Positions 23,001-33,245 of a stretch of 64,000 nucleotides of DNA are shown here, one piece after another. This DNA is from Leuctra nigra. Taxonomy: Eukaryota; Arthropoda; Insecta; Plecoptera; Leuctridae. The notes beneath the pieces are model-generated. The model saw nothing but the letters and a program-made list of their open reading frames with translations. It searched no databases and was not told the DNA's origin. The stretch is taken from NCBI GenBank assembly GCA_934045905.1, contig OW203769.1, forward strand, positions 806,001 through 870,000, in the 5' to 3' direction. Every line of letters begins with the position of its first letter. The stretch's first letter is position 1. Made by a program: the position numbers and the translations under genes.

Positions 23001-23404
23001 CTAATATATTTTACAATGTCTGATTTTGCTACTAGAATGATGATGAGGAACAAATATTTGTTGCTCCTGGAGGAAGTAATGATTCCTTACTAATGGAAGC
23101 TTTGGAGCCTGAGCAGAGCACTTCGGCAGCACCGAAGAAAACACCACTGAAGCGACCAAAGGTAGTCCGGCCAAGGTCAATCGCCGACAAGCGCCTTGCC
23201 AGGACAGAGGAGACTGCCAAGAAGATGTGCGCTTCCCAAGACGAGCGGCTGAGAATAAAACGTGAGGAGTTAGAAATAACAAAATCCCATAATGACCACA
23301 TGTACCTTCTGGAGGAACGTAAGGTCGAGGCAAAAGAGATGAAAAATGAGGCTCTTTTACGTATTGCCTCTGCAATTGAGGATCTCCGCGACAAGTTTTG
23401 TTAA
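20051..23404 (+). CDS. Harbinger Myb/SANT-like DNA-binding protein, 4 exons
   Basis: Partner protein of the transposase, expected to bind the element ends and bring in the transposase. Exons: 20051-20108, 20427-20560, 20732-20971 and 23036-23404; donors GTAAGC, GTATTT, GTTAGA; acceptors TAG, CAG, TAG. Lengths sum to 801 bp (266 residues plus stop) with consistent phase. The N-terminus (ITEEQKLSLVEFMK, HPELVSSKFTSTF, W..AAKILNALPGPKKMG, TEWRKTWHDMRLGAKNKAG) has the spaced tryptophans of a zeste/Myb-SANT-like domain. The middle has GSGPPCKG and IIGPTAIKGHKTHESRIIG. The last exon is charged and helical (REELEITKSHNDHMYLLEER), probably a coiled coil, and ends AIEDLRDKFC. Intron 3 holds a whole LTR element but no exon is damaged, so it could still be functional. 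Confidence 0.8.
21102..21271 (+). repeat. 5' LTR (170 bp)
   Basis: Starts TATTAGGCCTTGCC, ends CTGGACACAACA. Contains AATAAAAAG near its 3' part, a likely polyadenylation signal. The terminal dinucleotides are TA...CA rather than TG...CA. Confidence 0.88.
21274..21287 (+). other. Primer-binding site, tRNA-Pro type
   Basis: TGGGGGCTCGTCCG is complementary to the last 14 bases of tRNA-Pro including CCA, two bases after the LTR. Confidence 0.8.
21322..22731 (+). CDS. Chimeric ORF of the LTR element (gag-like head, repeat, integrase tail)
   Basis: A 469-codon frame between the LTRs. Residues 1-50 (LEQIPGWSRLPLDLQRDML, then FLAAMRQIVAERA) look like a gag N-terminus by position, though I cannot name the family. 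Residues about 75-378 are 27 full copies of an 11-residue unit, consensus AVEASKVQCMD. The last 60 residues (SKRNGPFRIVRAIGRNVYEL, then GRANVAQLLPVIP) resemble the C-terminal tail of Gypsy-type integrases. Everything between gag and the integrase tail is missing, so the frame is probably a deletion derivative. Whether the protein is made or useful is unknown. Confidence 0.65.
   Translation: MEQNMELCCRLEQIPGWSRLPLDLQRDMLRFKACDFQGFLAAMRQIVAERAASTTSTVLSVQDTTATPSPLRRQGDSVEGSEVQCMDAVEASKVQGTDAVEASKVQGTDAVEVSKVHCMDAVEDSKVQCMDSVEASKVQGTDAVEASKVQCMDSVEASKVQGTDAVEASKVQCMDAVEASMVQCMDSVEASKVQGTDAVEASKVQCMDAVEASKVQCMDSVEASKVRGTDAVEASKVQCMDAVEDSKVQCMDAVEASMVQCMDSVEASKVQGTDAVEASKVQCMDAVEASKVQCMDSVEASKVRGTDAVEASKVQCMDAVEDSKVQCMDSVEASKVQGTDAVEASKVQCMDSVEASKVQCMDAVEASKVQCMESVKDSKRREATAKCRHKFASTQLHYAAGTQRRQAPPHRKGIASGLASKRNGPFRIVRAIGRNVYELGDPKSGKSAGRANVAQLLPVIPVPAWVRSA
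21545..22458. repeat. 33-bp coding minisatellite, 27 full copies
   Basis: Unit GTGCAGTGCATGGACGCCGT plus CGAGGCTTCCAAG, period 33 bp. Variants QGTD/QCMD, AV/SV, EAS/EDS and K/M allow units to be tracked. Units 10-16 and 17-23 carry the same seven-variant order, a 231-bp higher-order duplication. Because 33 is a multiple of 3, several frames on both strands stay open. Confidence 0.93.
22768..22937 (+). repeat. 3' LTR (170 bp)
   Basis: Preceded by a polypurine tract at about 22756-22766; followed by the AAAC duplication. One visible difference from the 5' LTR. Confidence 0.88.
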
Positions 23405-23465
23405 CTGCTGCATCGGAGCCTCTGCACTTTTCTTTTGCGATGACCTCCAGGTAGGTAGATACTTG

Positions 23466-23656
23466 ATTTCGGAAACTTTATAAAACCAATTATTCGGACA
23501 TCTGATTATAAAATATGGAACAATCTGAAATGGCAGTGGCACATACAGAACTATAACTAGGTAGGTAGCATGTAATGTGCCGACATTGTTCAACAATCTG
23601 ATTGTTTCATATTTTATAATTAGATGTCCGAATAAATGGTTTTAAAAACTTCCAGA
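23466..23656. repeat. Imperfect foldback
   Basis: ACTTTATAAAACCAATTATT and CGGACATCTGATTATAAAATATGG are inverted at the other side as CATATTTTATAATTAGATGTCCG and AATAAATGGTTTTAAAAACTT (each quoted in part). It lies just after the Myb-like stop codon, in the 3' region of the gene. It may be a small MITE or a 3' UTR structure. Confidence 0.6.
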
Positions 23657-25129
23657 AATCGTTTTCTTTTACAACTCCACGCATTACATGCTAGGTGTAG
23701 GTACCTAGTTCGTTCTGTATTTCTCGAACTATTTGACTAGATAGAGCAGGGTCTATCTCCAACTCTGGTTGACATTGCTAAATCATTGACACTTTAATGC
23801 TATAACTGCTGCTAGAGAAGCAGCGTTCTTAGCCCTTGAGAACTGCCAACCCATCTTGATCACTTTTATATTGCAGATGAATATGTTAATTTGCAAAATA
23901 AAAAAATAAACTTGAAATTACTACAGCATTGATTTCATTCAGTAATAACCTACCTAACAACTATGTAGGTAACTAGACTACCTTTTACCTACAAACAGAA
24001 TAGCTAATAAATAAATTCGAGATATTTCCAGTGTGAAAAATATCCGAACGAATGAGGGCTCAAACGAAAGACTCTGACTAGTACTAGCCCAGTAAAATAA
24101 TTTCCAACTTGAGACAGGGATGTGCTAAGTAAGAAATATCCAGATAAACCGGGTCTCAAGCACAGTCTTTATACTAGAACACCTATTGCCAAAGTTATTG
24201 CTAAAATTTAACAAGCTTTACTGCTAGCTAACACCTAGCTAACACTAGGTAGGTCCTACCTATACACGGTAGGTAGGTCCTACCACTGGTATACATATAT
24301 GGAGGGTAGTACTATCTCCTATCAAGTAGGTACCTAGGTGGTACCTACACTCGGCACAACAAAACTTGACCAGTGAACAAATTTGAGTGACTGTTGGTCA
24401 TGTTCCATAACAATCAATGCTTGTTGTTAGGTATCATTGAAATGAGAGGTCACTTCACCTACTAGAGTGAGACAAGGAGATCGCTTGGACTGACTTCTGA
24501 TGGTGCAATCTAACATTTTTCAGTCAATCAGATTTATTGAATGATCAATTTTAGTTGTGCCAAGTGTAGGTACCTACCTACCTAGGTCCTAGTTTGAAAG
24601 ATGACTGCATGAAGAACTTTGACAAGAGGTGTACAAAACCCTGGCCACTGGAAAACAAATATTATAATATTGGAATACACGGACATTGCATTTAATTTAG
24701 TATCTACTTGATAGTACTACCTACAGTATTTACATTGATGTAAAATATTACCCAACCAAACTTACCGAGTAGATCTTCATTCACGGCGTTGCTCGCCGTT
24801 TTCAGTTTCACTTTTCATCACAGAAATGTTCACTGAGTGTTCTCTTGTTAATATTGTATAAGGATTTGTTCGAATCAATCCTTTGATATTCCCTAATTCA
24901 ATTTTGTGTTTGTACTTTGTTGTTGTCAAACAAAACAGACAATAACATCCGCCATTTTTCTTCAGAATATCATACGACTTGCTTGACATCGACAGCAAAA
25001 AGCGGGCGAGACAAAATGATCGTTCGATGCGGCCTTCAGACCGTATGAAAAGTTTCAATAATACCGATTTGGCAGCTCGAATGATATTTTGTACGGTCTG
25101 ACGTCATATCGGCTCGAACCCGTATGATT
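23657..25129. other. Harbinger right flank region, TAGG-rich
   Basis: No gene supported. 24180-24380 and 24565-24595 are rich in short palindromic TAGGTAGG/CCTACCTA words. A 93-codon minus-strand frame (24777-25058) has no recognisable motif. Confidence 0.45.
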
Positions 25130-25162
25130 CGAACGCTCGAACGATTTCGAAAATAGACTCCC
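25130..25162 (-). repeat. Harbinger right terminal inverted repeat
   Basis: Inverse of 16021-16053 over CGCTCGAACGATTTCGAAAA. Confidence 0.7.
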
Positions 25163-25218
25163 TCAGGAACTATTTTATTTCCCATTGTGGTAGAGATGCG
25201 AGCGCATATAATTGACTT

Positions 25219-25852
25219 TTAACGCCATTGCATATCATGTGACTTTATTTCTCTACATCCGATCAAAAGAAATAGTTACCTATGAGTACATACCTTACAT
25301 CGTTCATGTTGAGTAATCCAAGGTGATTTATGAAGGAAATTCACTGCATACTGGAGCTTATTAATATTTTCAGTCAATATTATTTAATTTTGCAGTGATT
25401 TAATAATAAAAACAATACAAATTTCGTGTATACGTACGCGTGTGAAGACTGTCAAAACCAAGTGCTGTTCGTTTAATCATTACATTCATAATAGTGGATA
25501 TAATTAATATCTCAACATTTCACTGGAAAGACGAAAAATGAGCGCATGTTATACATTCTGACATTGCGTCAGGTTAGTGATGCATATATGTCTTTTTATT
25601 AGAGTAATGTTTGCTGTTCTTGGCAACTCGTAGAATTTCCTTCAACTTCAGGTCTTGATTTGAGAATATTTAGGTGCAAGGAAGTAAAATCATCTAATAT
25701 GTTATTTTCGCAGTTCTTTTCTGCGTAGATGAGGTCCAACTGATGTGTCCTAACTTATCTGATGAGTGAGAAGTATTTGCTGAACTGAACCCTTCCAAAT
25801 GCAAATGTGTAGCTTTATGGTTGAAAAGTCACGTGATATACAGCCACCTTAA
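25219..25852 (-). mobile_element. piggyBac-type MITE, copy 1
   Basis: 634 bp bounded by TTAA at both ends. The right end reads ATATACAGCCACC|TTAA; the left end has drifted (TTAACGCCATTGCATATCATG). It is the reverse complement of 42423-43056, with scattered substitutions. No transposase. Confidence 0.78.
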
Positions 25853-26327
25853 GTCCATATATGCCCATCTGTTTATAATTATCTGCAATTTACAGTTCCT
25901 AGGCTGGGTTAGGTTCCTCGGACACTTACCATGCATATATCATTATATGCAACATTTTGGTTCTCGCAACTATTAATGTTGAGTCGATATTTTTTATATT
26001 CTTACCATTTTTATCATACATATTTAGTGATATTTATCTTTAACAGTTTTTAGTCAGTATCTTCGGAATCTGTAGGCATGATGAAACGTAATTTTGTAGA
26101 ACAGGGGATTATATGACAGAATGTGCTGAATTTTCAGGCAAAGTGGAAAGTGGATTGAGAAACCTTGATAAATCTTAATCTGAATGAATACAAATTCGAT
26201 TGCGTAATTCGTGAATAATTTCTCTGGATGACTCGATCAACATGTACCAGAAAGCTGCTTTTTAATTTTAGTTTTAGTTCAATTATTTTTAGAGCTATGA
26301 ACCTTGTAGCTCATAATGTCATAATAT

Positions 26328-27161
26328 CGTCGTGTCAGAGGGTAAGTGATCTATCTCCAATTTTTGAAATTTTGAGATTTTTGGTTTAGGTCATGTATTA
26401 GAATGTACTTGATCTATATCAATTGAAATTCCCTCCAATTTATCACTTTTACGGTAATTATGAACGGAAATCGTTTGCTCTATGTCCAGTCATCCATGAC
26501 TTGTTCGGATGCATTTGCTCTATGTCCGCATCGTCCAATCAGAGCGCTCCCTCACGTTCAAACTGTCAAGTTGGCGCGCATCTGGGATATTAGTAAACCT
26601 GCTGTTAATTTCTTAATTCGAAGGTCACGTCAGAGTAAGATTAAAATTAAGTAGTTAGTTATTATTTGTATAATTTATTTACATTTATTTTGTGTGGAAT
26701 TGAGATTTTTTTGTAATTTTATAGTTTTCTAAAATATTTAATTCAATCAATTTTTAATTTATATGAATAATTAATTGTTAATCCCTCTGAAACACTAACT
26801 AATACAATATCTTCAGTAATATTCATGAGAAATAAAAAATATTAGTGTACCGCAATAGCATTGGTAATTGTATTGATTTCCAAATGCAGAAGTCCTATGT
26901 CCACATTTCTAACAGACACTTGCTAAGAAATGTGCACAAAGTCCTATGTCCAACAGAAAATTACCTATTTTCGCTTCGTTTGTTACTGAAACATCAATGA
27001 AACACATAAATAAGTGTTCTTATTCGAATAAGTGATGATATAAACTTAAAACTACAGTTATTGTTTATACTTTTAAAGGGTTAATAAAATCATAAAGTTT
27101 GACCCTCTGTTTCTCCGGATGGGAAAAGTTGGACATAGAGCACTTACACTCTGAGGCGACG
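26328..27161 (+). mobile_element. 834-bp TIR element, copy 1
   Basis: Ends CGTCGTGTCAGAG.GTAAGTG and, inverted, CGTCGCCTCAGAGTGTAAGT, with similarity extending over about 34 bp. ATAT flanks both sides. A second copy lies at 35027-35873 inside composite copy B. Interior has recurrent CTATGTCC words but no gene. The family is not recognised; the ATAT/TA flanks would suit a TA-targeting DNA transposon. Confidence 0.78.
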
Positions 27162-27252
27162 ATATGTTATGAATCATCTATGGTGGAATTGTCACCCCCA
27201 TATGGCATTGACAATTAGGACACAATTATTTGTCATAGGATACACATAGAAG

Positions 27253-27459
27253 AAACTCATCCAACGGAAGGACTGCCATACACGGACAATAAGAAATTTG
27301 AATCAGCTCAACATCCACGCTCATCACAGTCAGAAATTTAAATCATCTTTTACTTACTCTGCCGCTTCAACATACAATAAAATATCAGAAAAATTCCAAG
27401 AACTTAATTTGCCATCGTTTAAACACAACCTAAAGAATTTTCTACTTCAAGATAATTAA
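27253..27459 (+). pseudogene. LINE ORF2 C-terminal fragment
   Basis: A frame reading CHTRTIRNLNQLNIHAHHSQ, then YNKISEKFQELNLPSFKHNL and NFLLQDN before a stop has the layout of the extreme C-terminus of LINE reverse transcriptases (TR...L..P..., ..YN.LP..., FK..LK.FLL). It is 5'-truncated. The 3' UTR continues to about 27690. Confidence 0.65.
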
Positions 27460-27690
27460 TAACATCAAAATAGCCACACCACAGAAGAAATACAAGTTCA
27501 CCTACGACTTTAAATATTATGCTTTTATTATGTATTAGTAATTTTCTATCTATCCGTTATAATATTTAGATGTAGTTAAGATTTAGATACTAGTTGGTTA
27601 CATGGAAGATCAACAGACACAATAGTGTATTTTCCTGTTGAATGTTCGCCATTTTGTATATCATGCAAATAAAGATAATTGAATTGAATA
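27460..27690 (+). repeat. LINE 3' UTR with TTGAAT tail
   Basis: Ends GCAAATAAAGATAATTGAAT followed by a short TTGAAT repeat. The same ending recurs at 31945-31982 (ATGCAAATAAAGATAATTGA, then AATTGAAATTGAA), defining a second 3' end of this LINE family. Confidence 0.7.
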
Positions 27691-28558
27691 CATAGTAAAA
27701 AACATTTACTGCAACCTCAGGGTTACCTCAGACCTCAAAGTCTAAAAGTTATCATTCTACTACCTCATTCATGAAATAAGTAGTAGTATTATTGAGATTT
27801 ACTGTCTCTCGACAAAGCAGGGAAATACATTTGCAACTTTAGTGAAAGTTCACTAAAAGCGTTTCTATTTTTGTTTCTTTACTGCCTTATGCCTTGATTT
27901 AATACAGTTGACAAACCATTTAAAAATTATTATTTTTATTGTGTTCATTTTGGGTTACTTCCATACACTTATTTAACACAGAGGTAATTGGTTGAATATT
28001 GCAAAAGTAGGATAGTATTAAAGTACAAATGGACAACTGATCTTCACTAAGCATTAGTACCAGGTATGCTATTTAATATTATTTTGCTCAATTAGTTGGA
28101 GGTTGTTTGCTAGCAATGATGAGATATATCTATATATATTAGATATGGTTTGAAGATGACTAGCACATTGAGGCGTGCGGCAGTTCCACAAATGACAACT
28201 ATGAAAACAAACTTCAGTTAGCGGCGTCAGTAATGATATTCACTTTCATGCCACCGCGTGCACAGATATGAGAAATACATTCAATACGGTGTTTCGCAAA
28301 CAAACTACAATTATAAATTAACAATACACCAGTTCCTATTGTTTATAATGAAATTGTTTAACTGTGACAATTGACAATTGAATCATTGCAACCAAGGAAA
28401 CTCCATGCCGTGTAAATAAAAATTTGATTAATTGTAAACGTTATTCAATACATCGTCGAAGCCAAACTAAGGTGTAACAAGAAGCGAATTGAAGATCTGC
28501 CCGAAATAAATAAGACACATGCATCGAGTGGAACATCTCAAGTGCTGATAACTCAAGT
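27691..28558. other. Unassigned DNA
   Basis: No supported gene or repeat. Confidence 0.4.
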
Positions 28559-29070
28559 GGTACGATTACTCAAAGGCTCGAGTGAAGACAAGGAGAGCTC
28601 GCAGGAGCGTCATCAATGAGCCACTCAGTATTCCACTTCTCCGCGGATTGAGCTAACACAGTCACGTACACGATGTAGATCCGTGAGGTACGATTACTCA
28701 AAGACTCGAGTGAAGACAAGGAGAGCTCGCAGGAGCGTCATCAATGAGCCACTCAGTATTCCACTTCTCCGCGGATTGAGCTAACACAGTCACGTACACG
28801 ATGTAGATCCGTGAGGTACGATTACTCAAAGACTCGAGTGAAGACAAGGTGAGCTCGCAGGAGCGTCATCAATGAGCCACTCAGTATTCCACTTCTCCGC
28901 GGATTGAGCCAACACAGTCACGTACACGATGTAGATCCGTGAGGTACGATTACTCAAAGACTCGAGTGAAGACAAGGAGAGCTCGCTGGAGCGTCATCAA
29001 TGAGCCACTCAGTATTCCACTTCTCCGCGGATTGAGCCAACACAGTCACGTACACGATGTAGATCCGTGA
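28559..29070. repeat. 128-bp satellite, 4 copies
   Basis: Units begin GGTACGATTACTCAAA at 28559, 28687, 28815 and 28943 and end at 29070: four units of exactly 128 bp with very few differences (GGCTCG/GACTCG, GCTAAC/GCCAAC, GCAGG/GCTGG). Very recent expansion. 128 is not divisible by 3; no coding. Confidence 0.93.
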
Positions 29071-29591
29071 GGTCGACAGGTTATTTTGTGCACATGTATA
29101 ATACAAATGTTCATTCGTAAAGTTAAATTTAGTAATTTCTTTCTGTATTACTCCTGTTGGGAGGTACTCTTATGACACTTTCTTTTTGTATTTGTTTTTG
29201 GTTATTTATATATTTTTGCTTTTTTTTGCCAGCAGTGGCCAGGTCAAACCGCACAAACAATCGATCTGAAATTTTGCACACCTACTAATGTAATCTAAGC
29301 GGCCACGAGGTATAGTCTTTGAACAGGATCCTGCAGATTTTTGAAAATAAAACTGTAACCGTTTGAGCGATCAACTTTAATATATACATGGCATTGGGGC
29401 AAAACTTTTATGTGGTTTTCTAAAATTTCAGATTAATTTGTACGGACATGCGTGTTTGGAAATATTTTACAAATTTCATGAAAGAAATGCTATATTTGTT
29501 TTCACTGTTTCTATGACGCATTTCATTTCGTCTCTTCCCAAAGTCTCTAGAGCAGAAACTTGCAAACGCAGGCTCGCTTATCAATGCGTTA

Positions 29592-29874
29592 AGCTGGGTT
29601 CCAATACTTCGCATCGAATTCGCTTCCGGTTCGCTTCGCTTTCGCAAATGGCTACCTTTTAACAAAGGAAATCGTCCATGTTTACATTCGCATGTTCCCG
29701 TGTTTCGGTTTCGTTAAAGTTGAGCCAATTTTAACTTTGACGAAACCGAAACGAAACCGAAACAAGTGAACATGCGAATGTAAACATGGACGATTTCCTT
29801 TGTTATAAGGTAGCCATTTTGCGAAAGCGAAGCAAACCGGAAGCGAATTCGATGCGAAATATGGGAACCCAGCT
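29592..29874. mobile_element. Harbinger-type foldback MITE 1
   Basis: Ends AGCTGGGTTCC...GGAACCCAGCT flanked by TTA (29589-29591 and 29875-29877). Almost the entire 283 bp folds back: TCGCATCGAATTCGCTTCCG is inverted near the right end, as are the AAATCGTCCATGTTTACATT block and GAAACCGAAA. A TTA duplication is typical of PIF/Harbinger MITEs. Confidence 0.82.
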
Positions 29875-29877
29875 TTA

Positions 29878-30263
29878 GGCCGGTTTTACATAACACGCGT
29901 TTCGCGTTTTTTTAATTGACCCATCAAAACCACCGAACATTTCACCGCACGCGTTTTTTTTAAGCTACCCCATTTCGATTGTAGGGAGGTCTTTTCAGTA
30001 CCGCGCGTGGCGAAATGACGTCACTATACGTAAACTATAAAATAAACTATAACATAACTATAAAATAAGACCATAATGTTAATAATTGCTTACATGTGCA
30101 TATAATACTATCTAATAATATCTAATAACACCCACATTGTTACTAACAATAATAAAACATTTATATCAACATTCTGTTTTCAACTGCCTCTTCTAGGTGT
30201 TATAAAAAAATACAAAAAAACGCGGAACTCAAAACGCGAAACGTGTGTTATGTGAAACCGGCC
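29878..30263. mobile_element. Harbinger-type MITE 2, sharing a TTA with MITE 1
   Basis: Ends GGCCGGTTTTACATAACACG and (inverted) GGCCGGTTTCACATAACACA, continuing GTTTCGCGTTTT. Flanked by TTA at 29875-29877 and 30264-30266; the left TTA is also the right duplication of MITE 1. 386 bp, no gene. Confidence 0.82.
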
Positions 30264-30389
30264 TTACAAGGAGTGTTTTCCAAGTACATACTTTCATTTA
30301 TAACTCTAAATATGAGCCTCCAATCAAATCAATCAGATTATCCTCCAACTTGCTGACCTGCCCGGCGTTCCTCAGGAAATTGTTTTTTA

Positions 30390-30545
30390 ACAGGGGTAGT
30401 CAGAGAGATGGGGTTGTTTGTCTAGGTTTTTCGCAGAGTTCTGAAGGATAATTGTTCAAAATTTGGTTGAGATCGGTCAAAGGGTGTAGGAGTATATGAA
30501 GAAAAGACAGACAGACAGACAGACAATCTACTTTATATATAGATA
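30390..30545 (+). repeat. LINE/RTE-type 3' end with CAGA tail
   Basis: CAAAATTTGGTTGAGATCGG, then GGAGTATATGAAGAAAAG and a (CAGA)n run at 30507-30524 followed by ATCTACTTTATATATAGAT. This arrangement is common at 3' ends of invertebrate non-LTR elements. Clade not determined. Confidence 0.5.
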
Positions 30546-31849
30546 TCTTTCAACAGACCATTTCCAAAGTTATCAGGATGGCTCTGGATTCTAATGAATT
30601 CACAAGTAATATGATTTTCCAGGTGTGTATTGTTGTACTGACAGATATCTTGAAATCCGAACTGCATGTGAATGTATTTAGAAAGCAGAGCCACCCAGAT
30701 ATTTTCTGAATTGGAATATGCGTTGCAATGGCAACAGCCCCGCTACATAAAGCCACGTTGACCCTCCATCCCGCATGCTAGAAGGCCGTGAAAGCTCCCC
30801 CTAAGTGTGATGCGACGTTGCCATGTATGGAGCAGGAATGCACATTACTTCATGACTCTGCGTGGCTAGCAAGTAGCACGTGGCAACTATGTGACTCAAA
30901 GAGGGCTTATGACATCGCACAATCACTTTATAATACTGCCTGATGAAACCGATATGTATAGTCATTGTTCGTCTAACAATGTATTTGTAAAAATATAATC
31001 AACCTTCCTCAACAATGTGCTAGTTTACTTTTTTCATTTTCGACAAAAATTTAACTTTTCGTTGCATTTTTACCTAACAATAAAATATAAAGGTTCCACC
31101 AATAATAATATTTATATAAAATATAGAATGATTCATTCTGTCCACGTTGCTAGGTGACTGTCAGTGACAGTCAGATAATTTGGAAGCAGAGAATTCTAGC
31201 AAACATTTTCGTCTAATCCGAGGATGCTGCAATAAGAACAAACTAGAGGGACCCGCTTACAAATTGTAAGTTGTGTGATTCGCATTTATGATTAATTTAT
31301 CACCAACTACCAAAGTTTGGGAATTGTTAAAAAGCGTCCTTCCTGACGGTTTTGTTCGTGGTATTACCTCAGTCGACAGGCAAATGCTGGGAAGGTATAC
31401 CCAACTAATAGGCCACGACCACCTCCTTCCCTGCTTCCATCTTTACCTACTATTCACCATCATCTCCCATCATCATAATAGGTTAGCTGCAGAACAGTGC
31501 GACGTTATACACTACTAAAACAAATAGGTACCTTCATGGAAATTACAAATCTACTACATATTAAAATTTCTAAACGAATCCAAGTTACAAATCTGAAATC
31601 ATAAATGAGTGAATTATACTGAAACAAATACGCAACTTAAAAAAATAACGACCCAATGAGTACATAAGAAGTGAAAAATTAAAAATTGGGTAAAAAAATG
31701 TTAAAAACGTTTCTAAGAAAACATGGAATACTCTATCAAATTTAGATAAAACCAGAGCAGCTCTCTAATTGACTGAAATCTGTCACGTGATCTTACTTGC
31801 CTCCTGATGAAATAAAGGTTTGCATCTCTGCACAATTCACATCAACATC
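30546..31849. other. Unassigned DNA
   Basis: No supported gene. Open frames such as 31288-31518 have no recognisable motif. Confidence 0.4.
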
Positions 31850-31982
31850 AGGAATTCACATCAAGTTACATGGCAGATCAGCAGGGAGCCGCTGAGCTTC
31901 TCAGTCGATTCTCACATTGCTGAATGTCGCCTTTTTGTACTGAAAGATGCAAATAAAGATAATTGAAATTGAAATTGAAACA
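31850..31982 (+). repeat. LINE 3' end, second copy of the TTGAA-tail family
   Basis: Shares CATGGCAGATCA, GAATGTCGCC and ATGCAAATAAAGATAATTGA with 27600-27690, ending in an AATTGA repeat. Strongly 5'-truncated. Confidence 0.65.
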
Positions 31983-32784
31983 TCAATGATCGATCGCTTT
32001 AGTACAATTTTGATTCCCAAAACGTAACTTTCAATATACTAATGAGAAGTTGCGACGTTAGGTATGTATACTCGGGCTTAAAAGTTCACTTACGCCCCCC
32101 CCCCCCTAACCCCTCACCCTTTGCAACCCCAAAAATATCATCTATTTACATTATATTGCTTTACCCGTGGTTCTACTAAGTCAAGGTCCCAAGAGTTAAT
32201 TCCAATTTTCGTTTAATCTAAAAAAAATCACGGCCTACTGGGCCAATTTGAAAGTTTCGAAACTTGTCTGTTCTTCCATGGGCTACACGTCTTGGCAAGT
32301 TGGCTACACTCTTGCTTCTCATGTAATTTCTCTCAAAATACTGTCAAACGTTAGTGAAACGGAATTATTTCATCAATCAGGTATGTAGAATGTGATTTCG
32401 TATATTATTTGAACGAATTATTGTTATAACTTCCTTGAAAGTGGATATAAAGATTCGTGCTGACATTTTGACGTTTTGGAATGACAGTTCGATTAATTTC
32501 CATTGTCGGACATACAGGACATACAGGACACCCGGACATACGCGACATGCGCATGCTTGAAAAGTGTACATTATGTAAGAGGATTATCGGTGCAAGGTAA
32601 CTAAATCACGTGGTTGGGAAAAGTCCATGTAAAACTATCTAGTTCTGAACTTCTGAGTGTGTATTCAATGTGTGTAATTGATGAATCTCAATGTGTTATT
32701 TCAATTACAATGAACGATTATTGTGTATTGTTATTTGTTATTTGTATGTTTATATTCCATGAGAAAAATTATGTTTTATGTTAA
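31983..32784. other. Unassigned DNA with poly-C run
   Basis: No gene supported. A C run of about 12 lies near 32095-32106. Short ACATACAGGACACCCGGACA-like repeats near 32510-32550. Confidence 0.4.
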
Positions 32785-33245
32785 GCTGTTGCCCCAGACT
32801 AGCCGTTCTGGCTACGGGGCTTGGTTTGTAGAAAATTGTATTTTTATTTTGAAATTAATAAAGAATATTCAAACTGAAAACTGGAACTGAATCTTTACAA
32901 ATTCCGACAATTTAAAATGCACCATGTGTGTATTTTATCTTATCATTATTAAAATATTAAATCGTTTCGTCAACCCATTTCCAAAATCGTATCCAAAAAA
33001 GTACCTGGAAAACACGGCAAAATCACTTGCGCTTTATCGTTGATGTGTCTTATTCTATACTTAAACATGAAGAGACACCCCAACGCGTGCTCAGTCATAT
33101 AGCAGGAGATAGACGACACTTCCAAAAGGCTGGCAGTGATGAAAGAAGTTCTGAAATCTACACGTAAGATACCTTCGTACTACCCATCTTTGTCAAATGT
33201 GTCCCCTTTTCCCCTACTGTTACATGCCTCATTGCTCTCACTGTG
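32785..33245 (+). repeat. Segmental duplicate, unit 1
   Basis: Colinear with 33765-34180: GTTCTGGCTACGGGGCTT, TATTCAAACTGAAAACTGGA, TTTAAAATGCACCATGTGTG, and AAGATACCTTCG.ACTACCC. In this copy the small frame of unit 2 is broken by a stop (GTCATATAGC region). The leading part, with AATAAAGAATATTCAAACTG, looks like a LINE-type 3' tail. Confidence 0.75.

Larger units (their letters stand above)
16021..25162. mobile_element. PIF/Harbinger DNA transposon with nested LTR element
   Basis: Inverted ends: the left starts GGGAAGCA and the right (reverse complement) GGGAGTCT; both continue ATTTTCGAAATCGTTCGAGC. Inside are a minus-strand HARBI1-like transposase (16556-18555) and a plus-strand Myb/SANT-like gene (20051-23404), the divergent two-gene plan typical of PIF/Harbinger. 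An LTR element (21102-22937) sits in the Myb gene's last intron. The length is 9.1 kb, about 7.3 kb without the insert. The three bases outside the ends (ACA and TCA) do not form the usual TWA duplication, so the exact termini are uncertain. Confidence 0.75.
29230..30284 (+). mobile_element. Helitron-like 3' region split by two MITEs
   Basis: Contains ATCGATCTGAAATTTTGCAC near 29260 and, at 29571, CTCGCTTATCAATGCGTTA; after the two MITEs it resumes CAAGGAGTGTTTTCCAAGT. Joined in order, these match the Helitron-like 3' ends at 10363, 37213 and 38016 (AACGCGTTA then ...GCGTTTTCCTAGT). So both MITEs sit inside the terminal hairpin. The 5' limit is not determined. Confidence 0.6.

Noticed and set aside
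24777..25058. 93-codon minus-strand frame at the Harbinger right end
   Set aside because: No motif, lies in subterminal transposon DNA, and no partner exon or splice pattern was found.
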